64,000 nucleotides of DNA from Prolixibacteraceae bacterium. GTDB lineage: Bacteria; Bacteroidota; Bacteroidia; Bacteroidales; Prolixibacteraceae. Made by a program: the position numbers and the translations under genes. Below the pieces are notes generated by a model. It saw nothing but the letters and a program-made list of their open reading frames with translations, was not told the DNA's origin and ran no database searches. The stretch lies in the NCBI GenBank assembly GCA_028683385.1, contig JAQUIJ010000007.1, positions 62,001 to 126,000 on the forward strand, read 5' to 3'. Numbering within the stretch: position 1 is the first letter of the stretch; every line of letters starts with the position of its first letter. Positions 26,051 to 35,350 of the stretch are shown piece after piece.

Positions 26051-27037
26051 CTAAACAATTTCACGACCGACAATCTGGTAAACTTCTTCAAATGTTTTAG
26101 CATCCATTAAATCGGCACGTAGTTTGGCCGCACCCGGAAAGTCGTTGGTGTAAATTTTATAAAACCGGTTCAGAATATTGAGGTTCTTTTGGTTGCCCCA
26201 GCTTCTTTCAAAAAGTTGAGTATGAAGCAGTAATTGCTGAAGTTTCTCAGCTTTCGTCGGTGATGTGTGCAAGGGATTAAAAAACCAGGGATTGTGGAAA
26301 ATGCCACGACCAACCATGATGCCGTCGAGTTGGTGTTTTTGGCAAAGCGCTTCTCCCTGAGCAACAGACATGACATCGCCATTTCCCAGAAATTTGGTTT
26401 CCGGATGAATCTGATCGCGCATTCGTGCACCTTTTGCGATTTCGTCCCAATCGGCTAACCCATCAGATTGTTGTTTTTGGGTCCTTCCGTGAAGAATGAT
26501 TGCCGCAGGTCTCGTATCCAATAAATTGGCGATCCATGATTCAGTATCGTGGTTTTTTATCCCTGTACGAGTCTTTACTGAAACCGGCAAATGAGTGGCT
26601 TCTTTCGTGGCAAGCACAATTTCCTTTGCCAGGCTTGGTTCGTTGATCAGCGCAGAGCAACAGCCGTTTTTAACTACATTTTTTACCGGGCAACCCATAT
26701 TAATGTCCAACCCGTCAAAGTCGTATTCTGAAGTTATTTCTGCGGCAATTTTATGAAATAGCTCAGGCTTTTTGCCCCAAATCTGTGCAATCAGCTTGAT
26801 GTTCTTCTGTTTCAGCAATTGACGTTCTGTTTCGCTAACGATCAACCGCTCTCCCACCCTGATTTTACCAACCGGATGATTCATTCCATCGACAGAAGTA
26901 AATTCGGTATAGAGAATCGAAAGATATTTCGGATCGGCAAGCCGGGCAACAATTTCACGGAAAGAAGTATCCGTAACATCTTCCATGGGTGCTAAGGCAA
27001 ATATGGGCTTCTGAATTTCATCCCAGAAATTTGACAT
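26051..27037 (-). CDS. dus: tRNA-dihydrouridine synthase
   Basis: 328 residues of the Dus family, FMN enzymes that reduce uridines in tRNA. The N-terminal FALAPMEDVTDTSFR binds FMN, GLDINMGCPVKNVVKNGCCSA carries the catalytic Cys, and the phosphate-binding end of the TIM barrel is seen in VMVGRGIFHNPWFF. The C-terminal tRNA-binding domain is present. It lies 45 bp downstream of trhO on the same strand, two tRNA-modifying enzymes in a row. The exact position modified is not assigned. Confidence 0.93.
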   Translation of the reverse strand: MSNFWDEIQKPIFALAPMEDVTDTSFREIVARLADPKYLSILYTEFTSVDGMNHPVGKIRVGERLIVSETERQLLKQKNIKLIAQIWGKKPELFHKIAAEITSEYDFDGLDINMGCPVKNVVKNGCCSALINEPSLAKEIVLATKEATHLPVSVKTRTGIKNHDTESWIANLLDTRPAAIILHGRTQKQQSDGLADWDEIAKGARMRDQIHPETKFLGNGDVMSVAQGEALCQKHQLDGIMVGRGIFHNPWFFNPLHTSPTKAEKLQQLLLHTQLFERSWGNQKNLNILNRFYKIYTNDFPGAAKLRADLMDAKTFEEVYQIVGREIV

Positions 27038-27082
27038 ACAAAATCGAGTTTTTGATTGCTAATTTTTTATTCGGAGACAAAA

Positions 27083-28114
27083 CTATTCTTTTTTTGCGAG
27101 GAGAAAGCTTTTTCGGTAATGACGGCTGTTCCCAAACTTCCGATTGTTTTTAATCCTGAAGAGTTGTTTTTCAGAAACTGAGGCATTTTTTACGTCGCGA
27201 CACTCTAAAGAACAGCATTTCTCAAATTTTTCGGCGCACTCCGGACATTGAATAAATAGCAAATGACACAATTCGTTGGCACAATTGGAGTGTGAATCGC
27301 ATAATTTGCCACATTGATGACAATGTGAGATGATTTGTCCGTTAACCGATTCGCCCAATCGTTCATCGAAAACAAAATTTTTACCGATAAAATTTGGTTC
27401 GAGATTCAGTTGTTTGATTTGGCGGGCATATTCCAATATTCCGCCATGCAACTGATTTACATCAGCAAATCCATGGTGCTTCAGATAAGCACTGGCCTTT
27501 TCGCAGCGAATTCCACCAGTGCAATACAATAAAACTTTACGATCCTTCTGGTCGGCCAACATTTCTGTCACCAGATTAATTTCGTCCCTGAAAGTATCGG
27601 TTTCGGGGCAAATCGCGCCTTTAAAATGACCAATTTCCGATTCGTAATGGTTACGCATGTCCACTAAAATATGCTCTCCGGATTCAACCAAATGATGAAA
27701 TTCTTCAGCGCTTAAATGTCGTCCGACATTGGTTACATCAAAGGCATCGTCATCAAGTCCGTCGGCAACGAGTTTTGGCCTTACCTTGATGGTCAGCTTA
27801 TAAAACGATTTTCCATCGTCTTCGATGGCAAATTTCACTGGAATTTGGTCAAAGATTGGATATTTAGTTAATGTTTCAAGAAATGCCTCATAATTAGATT
27901 CCGGAACACTCATCTGAGCATTAATTCCTTCACGGGCAATGTATATGCGACCAAAACAATTCAACTCAGCCCAATCCTGATATACTTGATCACGAAATTG
28001 CTGTGGGTTATCGATGATGAAATATCGGTAGAAGGATATGGTTTTCCTGATAAACGTCTCAGATAAAAGAGCTTCTTTTAATACTTTACTATCGACAATA
28101 TTATATAAACGCAT
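27083..28114 (-). CDS. trhO: tRNA uridine(34) hydroxylase TrhO
   Basis: 343 residues of the YceA/TrhO rhodanese family, which installs 5-hydroxyuridine at wobble position 34 using oxygen. An N-terminal UPF0176-type domain with YIAREGINAQMS precedes the rhodanese domain (about 130-230), with the catalytic Cys198 in YCTGGIRCEKA. The C-terminal part carries a cysteine cluster (HCHQCGKLCDSHSNC and CPECAEKFEKCC) that may bind zinc. It sits just upstream of a dus gene. A TATCTTTG box lies 15 bp upstream of the start. Assignment is strong. Confidence 0.94.
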   Translation of the reverse strand: MRLYNIVDSKVLKEALLSETFIRKTISFYRYFIIDNPQQFRDQVYQDWAELNCFGRIYIAREGINAQMSVPESNYEAFLETLTKYPIFDQIPVKFAIEDDGKSFYKLTIKVRPKLVADGLDDDAFDVTNVGRHLSAEEFHHLVESGEHILVDMRNHYESEIGHFKGAICPETDTFRDEINLVTEMLADQKDRKVLLYCTGGIRCEKASAYLKHHGFADVNQLHGGILEYARQIKQLNLEPNFIGKNFVFDERLGESVNGQIISHCHQCGKLCDSHSNCANELCHLLFIQCPECAEKFEKCCSLECRDVKNASVSEKQLFRIKNNRKFGNSRHYRKSFLLAKKE

Positions 28115-28128
28115 ACTATTTTTTGCGG

Positions 28129-28136
28129 CAAAGATA
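28129..28136 (-). promoter_or_regulatory. Candidate -7 box for trhO
   Basis: Minus-strand TATCTTTG is a perfect TAnnTTTG match, 15 bp before the trhO start codon. Confidence 0.45.
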
Positions 28137-28469
28137 AAAAATTGCCAATTAATTTAAGATTAATAGATCTTTTATTGCCGTGTCGTGGAGTTTAAAACAA
28201 TTAAAAGAAGAAATGTTTATGGTAAAAATATGACTTTATGCAGTTGCCAGAGCGATTTTATTCACTAATGCTTATATCCAAAAGTGTGCATTTCATGTTT
28301 AATCGGCGTTTTAACGTATAGGTCGTCATGATATTATAAAACATACGAAAAAAAAATACACCCTGAAAAACAGATATTTAGAAGTGCTGATTTTTATCAG
28401 GATTTATAACATTAATAAATTCTTAAAAATTCTTAAAAAGAGTTATGAATAACTATTATATTCGTGACG

Positions 28470-28569
28470 GTTTAAAAATAATGAACCTTTTCTCTTTTAA
28501 CCAATATCTATTTTCCGATCGAACTAAACTAAATTTGAAAAAGGATTATCAGGCTCTGATAATCCTTTT
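28470..28569 (+). ncRNA. Candidate small RNA ending at an intrinsic terminator
   Basis: About 100 nt between a near-consensus -7 box TATATTCG (about 28458-28465) and the hairpin at 28539-28569. Neither neighbouring gene ends here, since both are transcribed away from this region, so a short transcript of its own is the simplest explanation. It lies about 270 bp upstream of the eCIS ATPase gene. No known RNA family recognised. Confidence 0.3.
28539..28569 (+). terminator. Intrinsic terminator in a divergent spacer
   Basis: A perfect 14-bp stem, AAAAGGATTATCAG with CTGATAATCCTTTT, with a 3-nt loop (GCT). A T-rich stretch follows on the plus strand. Confidence 0.75.
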
Positions 28570-28836
28570 CTATTTTATGAATGCATTTTACCGTTATTTA
28601 AAACTGAAATTTTGAGATTTAGATTGTATCGAGTTCCAATTTCAATATACATTCGTTTAAAAAATTGCATTCAAATCCAGTATTTATAAGACATTAAGCT
28701 TCAAGATCTGAAATTATTTTATAGCAGATAAACTCTCCTGTTGTTGCTTCAAATTAAAAAATATCTGTTCTCTGATTTTGAACAATCGCCTGCTCATGTG
28801 TTTATATCGTAGAAGCAACCATTATACAATCAGCAA

Positions 28837-30186
28837 ATGAGTATAAATTCTGAAAATGCAAAAACCATTGAAATGGAACTTGAATGGTTTCAGCAACTGA
28901 TTTTGTTAAGGGGAAAAATCAGCTTTGAACAATCGGTCACTGAAGAAGAAATCTGGAATTTACCTCTGCCATCCGTTGAAAACCAACATTCGCCATACGC
29001 CAAATTAATAAAAGATCATTCAATGAATTTGGCCGAACGGTTGGTTTTAATTCTGGCATTGATTCCTCATGTGAAACCATCGATGCTGGATTTGCTGCAT
29101 ATGAAAAATACCCTTTACGATATACCTTTTACCGAATTTGGCGGAATTCGATACGACAAACACAAAGGTTATCTTCCAACTGGAGAAACCGCTATTTTTC
29201 TGCTTGTTGGTGCCAATCTGGAAAAAAGATTTGAAGCATTAACACTGTTCTCCAAAGATCATTTTTTCCAGCGTGACGGAATTTTATCACTCGAGCGCTT
29301 ATCGTCAAACGAACCGCTTTTGTACGGGATGCTTTCAATTTCTCAGGAATACTTATCATTATTAACTGTTGGAGATGTATATAAACCCGATTTTAGCCCA
29401 AATTTTCCTGCCAAAAGAATAACCACCTCACAGGAGTGGGAAGATTTGGTAGTCACAGATCAGGTGCAGCTGGGACTCGAAGAGATTAAAGATTATGTGC
29501 TTCACGGTAAAATATTGAAAACTGATTACCAATTTGGGAAAAAGATTAAACCAGGATTTAAAGTACTTTTCACAGGTCCTCCTGGAACAGGTAAAACACT
29601 AACAGCGAGTCTTCTGGGTAAACATTTTCAAATGGATGTTTATCGGGTTGACCTGTCGATGGTTGTTTCGAAATACATCGGTGAAACCGAGAAAAACTTA
29701 TCTGGTGTTTTTAATATGGCGGAATCGAAGAATTGGATTCTCTTTTTTGACGAGGCAGATGCCCTTTTCGGGAAAAGGAGTAAAACAACAGATTCGCATG
29801 ATCGCTATGCCAATCAGGAAGTGTCTTATTTACTTCAGCGTATGGAAGATTTTGACGGATTGGTTATCCTATGCTCAAATTTTAAAAAGAATATCGACGA
29901 AGCTTTTTTCAGGCGATTTCAGCTCGTGTTGGATTTTGATATTCCGGATGCACATAACAGACACTTCTTGTGGAAGAAATCGATAACCAACGAATTTAAA
30001 TATGCCGATGATGTTGATCTGGAAGTTTTAGCTGAGCAACATGAACTAAGTGCTGCATCTATTATTAATGTTTTGCATTACAGCATTTTAAAGTGTCTGG
30101 GACGAAATAACCGAATCATTGAAAGAAAAGATATTCAGGCCGGCTTACGCATGGAAAAAATAAAAGAAGGGAAAAGCATCGTTTAA
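28837..30186 (+). CDS. eCIS AAA+ ATPase (Afp15-like)
   Basis: 449 residues. The N-terminal 200 residues are a helical domain typical of eCIS ATPases; the C-terminal AAA+ module has Walker A GPPGTGKT (247-254), Walker B ILFFDEAD (301-308), the sensor LCSNFK and the arginine finger region FFRRFQ. Every Afp/PVC-type eCIS encodes one such ATPase. It is thought to act in assembly or sheath handling, though its exact role is unsettled. Here it is the first plus-strand gene of the cluster, preceded by 650 bp of spacer with a candidate small RNA. A minus-strand gene separates it from the rest. Confidence 0.93.
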   Translation: MSINSENAKTIEMELEWFQQLILLRGKISFEQSVTEEEIWNLPLPSVENQHSPYAKLIKDHSMNLAERLVLILALIPHVKPSMLDLLHMKNTLYDIPFTEFGGIRYDKHKGYLPTGETAIFLLVGANLEKRFEALTLFSKDHFFQRDGILSLERLSSNEPLLYGMLSISQEYLSLLTVGDVYKPDFSPNFPAKRITTSQEWEDLVVTDQVQLGLEEIKDYVLHGKILKTDYQFGKKIKPGFKVLFTGPPGTGKTLTASLLGKHFQMDVYRVDLSMVVSKYIGETEKNLSGVFNMAESKNWILFFDEADALFGKRSKTTDSHDRYANQEVSYLLQRMEDFDGLVILCSNFKKNIDEAFFRRFQLVLDFDIPDAHNRHFLWKKSITNEFKYADDVDLEVLAEQHELSAASIINVLHYSILKCLGRNNRIIERKDIQAGLRMEKIKEGKSIV

Positions 30187-30222
30187 ATTCGAACGATCTA
30201 ATACTAATTAAAGTTTTATCTG

Positions 30223-30630
30223 CTAACTCTTATTCGTATAGTACTCAATTACAATGTCATTCTTTTCATTGGAATCGTTTGCTGTGTATTGTTCAATAAT
30301 TTTTTCCATACTTTTAATTTTACGACCTAACTTTTCTTTTTCATCAACCCAATTCTCCCACATCGCTTCACCTTTTTGGAGCCTCGATCCAAGTTGATTG
30401 ATTTCCTTCTCTTTAATTCTTAGCTTTTCATGTAAATCGCGAATTTCTTTTTCCTTTTCATCCTCCAGAAAAACCGCCCTGTTTTTATATTTCATCACTC
30501 CAAAAGATAGAATTCCCAAAGCAATTAATAGTAAAAAGCCGACTATGATAATAAATGAATTTGTCTCGAAAAATAAATTTGAACAAATTACTGAGATAAC
30601 GAGTTTTGGAGTAATAGTTAAATCAATCAT
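30223..30630 (-). CDS. TM-anchored coiled-coil protein inside the eCIS locus
   Basis: 135 residues from ATG 30628-30630. One transmembrane helix (about 25-46, FIIIVGFLLLIALGIL) is followed by a long charged coiled coil (about 55-112), with heptads in EKEKEIRDLHEKLRIKEKEI and EKLGRKIKSMEKIIEQ. It is the only gene in the cluster on the opposite strand, wedged between the ATPase and the DUF4255 gene. No family recognised. Its placement could reflect insertion, or a regulator or anchor for the particle (inference). The spacer after it is very AT-rich. Confidence 0.68.
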   Translation of the reverse strand: MIDLTITPKLVISVICSNLFFETNSFIIIVGFLLLIALGILSFGVMKYKNRAVFLEDEKEKEIRDLHEKLRIKEKEINQLGSRLQKGEAMWENWVDEKEKLGRKIKSMEKIIEQYTANDSNEKNDIVIEYYTNKS

Positions 30631-30898
30631 TATCAATAAGATTTAAGTTGAATTGAATCATATTTAATTATCATTAAAAATGAGAACCTATTCTTTAAAA
30701 TATTAAATCAAAGATAATATAAGATATTTAGATCTTAAAATATATATTTATAAAACTTTTTATTTGAAATTGTGTTAATGGTTTAAGAGTTTCATAATTA
30801 AGTTTAAATAGAACTAGAATATATCATTGCATTCGTAAGGAAAAGGGGTTTTTCGAAATTTATTTCGATGCATTATTTTTTAAATAATACAACTTACG

Positions 30899-31471
30899 AT
30901 GATAGATGTTGCTTTAACTTATATTCGTGATATACTCAACGAGAATTTCAAAAATGAGTTTTCAATTTCAGAAAACAAAGTTATACTCTCGAATATTGTA
31001 AAATCAGATGGGTCGGTTGCCCAAAATGTAGATGAAAAGATTGTCTTTTTTCTGACGAATCTTGATGAAGAATCTACTTTAAAAAACAGCATCAACAGAT
31101 CTTCAAATCCAATAAGCAGTTCTTTTGCTCAAAAGAACCCGACATTACATTTAAATATGCAATTGCTTTTTTGTGCCAATTTCGACAGTTCTATGTATGT
31201 TGAAGGGTTGAGCTATTTATCCGCATTAATTCGTTTTTTCCAGATCAATAAAAGAATCGTATTTGACGATACGAGCAGTTCAGGACACCAAGCAAACCGT
31301 CTAAGTTTTGAATTATGCAAACTTGATTCTACGGAGCTAAGTCACCTTTGGTCGGCTATTGGCAGTAAGCTTATGCCATCGGTAGTTTACAAAGTTGGAA
31401 TGCTAATATTTGATGATGCACCAATTAGTCGGATAATTCCAGCGATCAGAGCAACTAACAATCAATCTTAA
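30899..31471 (+). CDS. DUF4255 cap/terminator protein (Afp16/Pvc16-like)
   Basis: 190 residues of the DUF4255 (Pvc16 N-terminal) family. Typical phrases are IRDILNENF near the start, KNPTLHLNMQLLFCANF, YLSALIRFFQINKRIVF and LWSAIGSKLMPSVVYKVGML. In Afp and PVC particles the Pvc16 protein caps the distal end of the tube and sheath and sets termination. The gene begins the continuous plus-strand structural run. No clear promoter; an imperfect dyad TCGAAAT/ATTTCGA lies about 40 bp upstream. Assignment is strong. Confidence 0.9.
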   Translation: MIDVALTYIRDILNENFKNEFSISENKVILSNIVKSDGSVAQNVDEKIVFFLTNLDEESTLKNSINRSSNPISSSFAQKNPTLHLNMQLLFCANFDSSMYVEGLSYLSALIRFFQINKRIVFDDTSSSGHQANRLSFELCKLDSTELSHLWSAIGSKLMPSVVYKVGMLIFDDAPISRIIPAIRATNNQS

Positions 31472-31479
31472 ATTTAACT

Positions 31480-32505
31480 ATGCTGCAAAACTACATCCAC
31501 ATATTGACATTCCAATTTAATCACATGTATTTCAACGATAAACTGTTCAGGTCGGTTAAAATTACCTGTGACGAGGAAACAACCAAATTAATAAAGAACC
31601 TTGATCTTATCATTAAATCTTTCCCCGGAGGCTTTAACGTGCTTACCTCAAATCCCGAATTACTAAAAACAACCAGCAATTCCAATCCTATTCGGTTTTA
31701 TATAAACTGCAAAGATCCTGAATACATTAACTATACTGAACTTCCAAACTATAAAATATCCGAAAACTTATTTTATTTCAATAATCTGACAATAGGTACT
31801 TCAAAAAATAATAACAGTTTACTCCATTCCGGAGAATTTGTTGGAGATAACGACATTGTAAAGGTCTGTAATGGATATATCACAATGCCTCAATACGATT
31901 CAACAAAAACGTATCGATTTTCAGATGCTTCGGGAAATGAAATAGCTGATCAAAGCATCATGCAAGCTAAACCCGATTCAGATGTATTTAATATTTCACA
32001 GTTACCTCAAGGACTTATACGATATAGTGACGGTTCTACCGAATTGGGGAGAACTTATTACAACCCAGCCACAATATGGAAAAAGCCATTGGGTATCCTT
32101 GAAATTTTTACAGATAGCCTTTTATCTCAGTTTAAAAAAAATGGAACTGTTGCGTATGCTGTAAATTTCAACAATAGAAAAACCACCTGGAAGTATTTCC
32201 TGGTCAATCCGATCTATCATAAATTCAAAAACTTGAGTATAATAAACAAAGTGAAGGAACAAGCTTTTAACGGGCCACAAAAGCAACAAGTTTATCTAAA
32301 TGCAGAGGCATTAGTCTTTGAGTCAAAAGATGAGATACCACTTGTAGAGTTTTCTGATGATAATTTTCAGTTGGTTGAGAATTTCGATAAAGGAACCCGT
32401 TCAGGCAAAATCATCTTGAAAAATTTGGTTAAAGCATCTTCTGCACAATTGTTCGTTGATGAGTCACAATCAGGCAAAAAGACTTATTCTCATATTTATA
32501 TATAA
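31480..32505 (+). CDS. eCIS-associated protein of unknown role (possible cap adaptor)
   Basis: 341 residues, soluble, mostly beta in character, without a signal peptide. Segments such as ILTFQFNHMYFNDKLFRSV, YRFSDASGNEI and a C-terminal FDKGTRSGKIILKNL are recognisable only as those of genes between the cap and sheath genes in other Bacteroidota eCIS loci, and I cannot name a family. Position, 8 bp after DUF4255 and 20 bp before the sheath, suggests it contacts the distal end of the particle, perhaps as a cap adaptor (inference). Coding status is certain. Confidence 0.78.
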   Translation: MLQNYIHILTFQFNHMYFNDKLFRSVKITCDEETTKLIKNLDLIIKSFPGGFNVLTSNPELLKTTSNSNPIRFYINCKDPEYINYTELPNYKISENLFYFNNLTIGTSKNNNSLLHSGEFVGDNDIVKVCNGYITMPQYDSTKTYRFSDASGNEIADQSIMQAKPDSDVFNISQLPQGLIRYSDGSTELGRTYYNPATIWKKPLGILEIFTDSLLSQFKKNGTVAYAVNFNNRKTTWKYFLVNPIYHKFKNLSIINKVKEQAFNGPQKQQVYLNAEALVFESKDEIPLVEFSDDNFQLVENFDKGTRSGKIILKNLVKASSAQLFVDESQSGKKTYSHIYI

Positions 32506-32525
32506 ACAATTAACTTATTAAGATT

Positions 32526-34205
32526 ATGGCACAGAAGTTAATGACTCCAGGAGTTTACATCGAAGAGGTAAATGCTTTCCCCGGCTCGGTTGTCGAGGTG
32601 GCAACCGCAATTCCGGCTTTTATAGGTTACACCGAAAAAGCTTCGAGAAATGGCAAAGATTTATTGAACCAACCAGTAAGAATCACTTCTTTTCAGGAGT
32701 ATTCTCTCCTTTTTGGTGGAGAATTTAATCCAATGTTTACGCTTGATACTGTTGCTGACGGAGAAACAGCGAAACATGAAATCACCATTAATGGAACGAA
32801 AAGGGGAATTAAATACGTGACAGATCACGATGCGTATATGTTTTACGGGATAAAGCTCTTTTTCAGCAATGGTGGTGGAGCTTGTTACATTGTATCGGTT
32901 GGCACTTATGGCAAACCCAGCGATGTAGTAACAGTTTCTCAGGAGAAACTTCAGGCGGGATTAGACACTTTGAAGAAGGAGCAGGAGCCTACTATGATTG
33001 TAATTCCTGATGCAGTTAAGCTTGAAGCAGATGCCTATGATTTGTACAAGCAAGTTCTTGCACATTGTGCAAAGATGCAGAGCAGGGTGGCAATCATTGA
33101 TGTTTTTGATGGTTATAAACCGCGGGTTCGTAGTAGTGATGCATCAGTAGATCTTATTACATTTTTCAGAGAGAAAATAGGTTCGGAATACCTCAATTAT
33201 GGAGCTGCCTATTATCCTTGGTTAAATACCAATATTGTTAAGAACGATAAAATCACCTTTGAAAATCTACATTCTACTGTCGTCTTGACTGATATTTTGC
33301 CCGAACCAAAAGTTGCGGAAGTTATAAAAGGCTATCCTGACGGCGAAAATAAATTCAGATCTGGACTTTTAAAAGATAAACCGAAGGAACTAGCCCTTGC
33401 ATTAAAGACAGACAATCCCGATGGAACCACTTTTGTTGTTGACGGTAAATTGGATGCTTCGTTTGATGAGGCTGCGTTTAACAGTCTAGATGTTGAAAAT
33501 TCAAAAGAAGTAAAAAAGTTATTAGATGCATACAAGGATAACAAAAAACGCAATTTCCATTTGGGGCTAATTGCTGTCAGCCCAACTTATTCCAATTTAT
33601 TGGATGAGATCCGGGCGGTAATAAATATTTTGCCTCCATCGGCTGCTATGGCCGGCGTTTATACAATGGTTGACAACAGCCGTGGTGTATGGAAATCGCC
33701 TGCAAACATCAGTCTTAACAGTGTTGTTAAGCCAACAACAAACATTACTCATGATGATCAGGAAGATCTAAATGTTGATGCTACTTCCGGAAAATCAATT
33801 AACGCAATCCGTACTTTCCCGGGAATAGGCACGCTGGTTTGGGGAGGAAGAACCCTTGACGGAAATAGCCTCGACTGGAAATACATCAATGTTCGCAGAA
33901 CAATGATCATGCTGGAGCAGTCGATTAAAATGGCTCTGCGGTCATATGTGTTCGAACCAAATGATGCCAACACATGGGTATCGGTGCGAAGCATGATTAT
34001 TAATTTCCTTACCGAAAAATGGAAGCAGGGCGCATTGGCCGGAGCTTCACCTGATGATGCATTCGATGTTCAGGTAGGACTTGGGGCAACCATGACAGGT
34101 TTAGACATCCTGGAAGGTAAAATGCTGGTATCAGTGAAACTTGCAATCGTCAGACCTGCAGAATTCATTGTTGTGACATTCGAACAACAAATGCAGAAAT
34201 CATAA
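32526..34205 (+). CDS. Contractile sheath protein (Afp2/3/4-like)
   Basis: 559 residues of the phage tail-sheath family. The start PGVYIEEV (8-15) is the universal N-terminal signature, followed by FIGYTEKAS. The C-terminal half has the conserved fold with PNDANTWVSVRSMIINFLTE and the end LAIVRPAEFIVVTF, which forms the inter-subunit strand of the handshake mesh. Afp has three sheath genes; here there is one, as in several Bacteroidota systems. It is followed by the two tube genes. Confidence 0.96.
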   Translation: MAQKLMTPGVYIEEVNAFPGSVVEVATAIPAFIGYTEKASRNGKDLLNQPVRITSFQEYSLLFGGEFNPMFTLDTVADGETAKHEITINGTKRGIKYVTDHDAYMFYGIKLFFSNGGGACYIVSVGTYGKPSDVVTVSQEKLQAGLDTLKKEQEPTMIVIPDAVKLEADAYDLYKQVLAHCAKMQSRVAIIDVFDGYKPRVRSSDASVDLITFFREKIGSEYLNYGAAYYPWLNTNIVKNDKITFENLHSTVVLTDILPEPKVAEVIKGYPDGENKFRSGLLKDKPKELALALKTDNPDGTTFVVDGKLDASFDEAAFNSLDVENSKEVKKLLDAYKDNKKRNFHLGLIAVSPTYSNLLDEIRAVINILPPSAAMAGVYTMVDNSRGVWKSPANISLNSVVKPTTNITHDDQEDLNVDATSGKSINAIRTFPGIGTLVWGGRTLDGNSLDWKYINVRRTMIMLEQSIKMALRSYVFEPNDANTWVSVRSMIINFLTEKWKQGALAGASPDDAFDVQVGLGATMTGLDILEGKMLVSVKLAIVRPAEFIVVTFEQQMQKS

Positions 34206-34244
34206 ATAAAAATTTAATCATAAATCTTATAAAAATTAAACATC

Positions 34245-34697
34245 ATGGCAGGAGAAGCACAAGACAAAAACTGGCCACTACCAAAATTTTATTTTATGGT
34301 TGATTGGGGCAGCACAACCAATATCCCGTTTCAGGAAGTTAGTGGTTTAAACATTGAAGCACAGCCAATACCTTACCGGCATGGCAACAGCCCGGTATTT
34401 TCGGAAATTAATATGCCCGGCATTATAAAAAATAGTAATGTAACCATGAAAAAGGGTGTTTTTGCCAACGACAACAGTTTTTGGGACTGGTATAACAAGA
34501 TCAAAATGAATACTATCGAACGTCAGAATGTGGTTATTAAACTGATGGACGAAGGCGGTAATCCAACGATGACCTGGACACTGTTAAATGCCTGGCCAAC
34601 AAAAATCAGTTCCACTGATTTGAAGTCGAACGCCAATGAAGTTGCAGTTGAAACCATCGAGATTATGCACGAAGGATTAACCATCGCAAATGGCTAA
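34245..34697 (+). CDS. Tail tube protein 1 (Afp1-like, gp19 fold)
   Basis: 150 residues of the contractile-tail tube (Hcp/gp19) fold, starting LPKFYFMVDWG, with the common FQEVSGL (29-35) and the end NEVAVETIEIMHEGL. Subunits form stacked hexameric rings making the inner tube through which cargo travels. The stop codon overlaps the start of the second tube gene by one base (TAATG), indicating coupled translation. It is the main tube by its position after the sheath. Confidence 0.95.
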   Translation: MAGEAQDKNWPLPKFYFMVDWGSTTNIPFQEVSGLNIEAQPIPYRHGNSPVFSEINMPGIIKNSNVTMKKGVFANDNSFWDWYNKIKMNTIERQNVVIKLMDEGGNPTMTWTLLNAWPTKISSTDLKSNANEVAVETIEIMHEGLTIANG

Positions 34698-35158
34698 TGA
34701 TTATGGGAAATAATAGTTTTTTCAAACCAGATTATGCTCCGCCAACATCTTTTTACTTTTCAGTAAAATTTAATGGCTTAGACGATATGGACAGTAGTTT
34801 TCAGGAAGTATCGGGTTTGAAAGTAACTATTGGAACGGTTGAGAAAAAGGAAGGCGGTGACAATAATTTTGTTCATCACCTCCCTACTCCACCGAAGTAC
34901 GAAAACCTTGTTCTAAAACGATGCTTATTAGTTAACTCAAATTTGGACAAATGGTGCCGCGATGCCATTGAGAATTTCAGGTTTGACCCAAAAGATATCA
35001 AAGTTGCACTACTGGGAGCAAATGGAGAAATACTTGATTCATGGACCGTTGTTAGTGCATTTCCGATTTCATGGGAGTTATCGACACTTAACAGTACCAG
35101 CAACCAATTGGCCATAGAGACACTCACGTTAAAATACCGGCTTTTCAGAAAAGATTAA
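34697..35158 (+). CDS. Tail tube protein 2 (Afp5-like)
   Basis: 153 residues, a paralogue of the preceding tube protein, with the same FQEVSGL (35-41) and a similar C-terminal end QLAIETLTLKYRLF. In Afp/PVC systems a second tube-type protein forms the tube initiator rings joining the baseplate hub to the main tube. The start overlaps the stop of the first tube gene. An alternative ATG two codons in would give a protein beginning MGNNSFF. Confidence 0.92.
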   Translation: MIMGNNSFFKPDYAPPTSFYFSVKFNGLDDMDSSFQEVSGLKVTIGTVEKKEGGDNNFVHHLPTPPKYENLVLKRCLLVNSNLDKWCRDAIENFRFDPKDIKVALLGANGEILDSWTVVSAFPISWELSTLNSTSNQLAIETLTLKYRLFRKD

Positions 35159-35161
35159 CCA

Positions 35162-35344
35162 ATGACATTAATTGTAAAGGAACTCATCGTAAGAGGAATT
35201 GTAACCAGTGACTCTTCGCAAATCAATGATTCGGCGCTTGGAAAAGAAGAGCTGCTTCAATATCTGGAACAAATTAAAAAGGATATTGAGCGCGATTGTG
35301 TTGAAAAGGTATTGCAAAAACTTGAAAATAAAACAATCAGATAA
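35162..35344 (+). CDS. DUF5908 small eCIS protein
   Basis: 60 residues matching DUF5908, a tiny family found only in eCIS loci, with a strand LIVKELIVRGIV followed by a helix with ELLQYLEQIKKDIERDCVEKV. It occupies the position of Afp6. Its role is not established; an assembly factor or minor baseplate protein is possible. Start is 3 bp past the preceding stop and 6 bp before the next gene, in tight operonic packing. Confidence 0.85.
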   Translation: MTLIVKELIVRGIVTSDSSQINDSALGKEELLQYLEQIKKDIERDCVEKVLQKLENKTIR

Positions 35345-35350
35345 CCAACT

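Larger units (their letters stand above)
28115..28836. other. Long divergent spacer upstream of the eCIS locus
   Basis: A 722-bp AT-rich region between trhO (minus) and the eCIS ATPase gene (plus). It contains a -7 box for trhO (28129-28136) and a hairpin terminator (28539-28569) that belongs to neither flanking gene, suggesting a short independent transcript. A 44-codon frame (28481-28615) runs through the hairpin and is probably not translated. Confidence 0.6.

Noticed and set aside
28481-28615. 44-codon frame starting MNLFSFNQ through the hairpin
   Set aside because: It reads through a perfect terminator stem, and its composition follows the AT-rich spacer.
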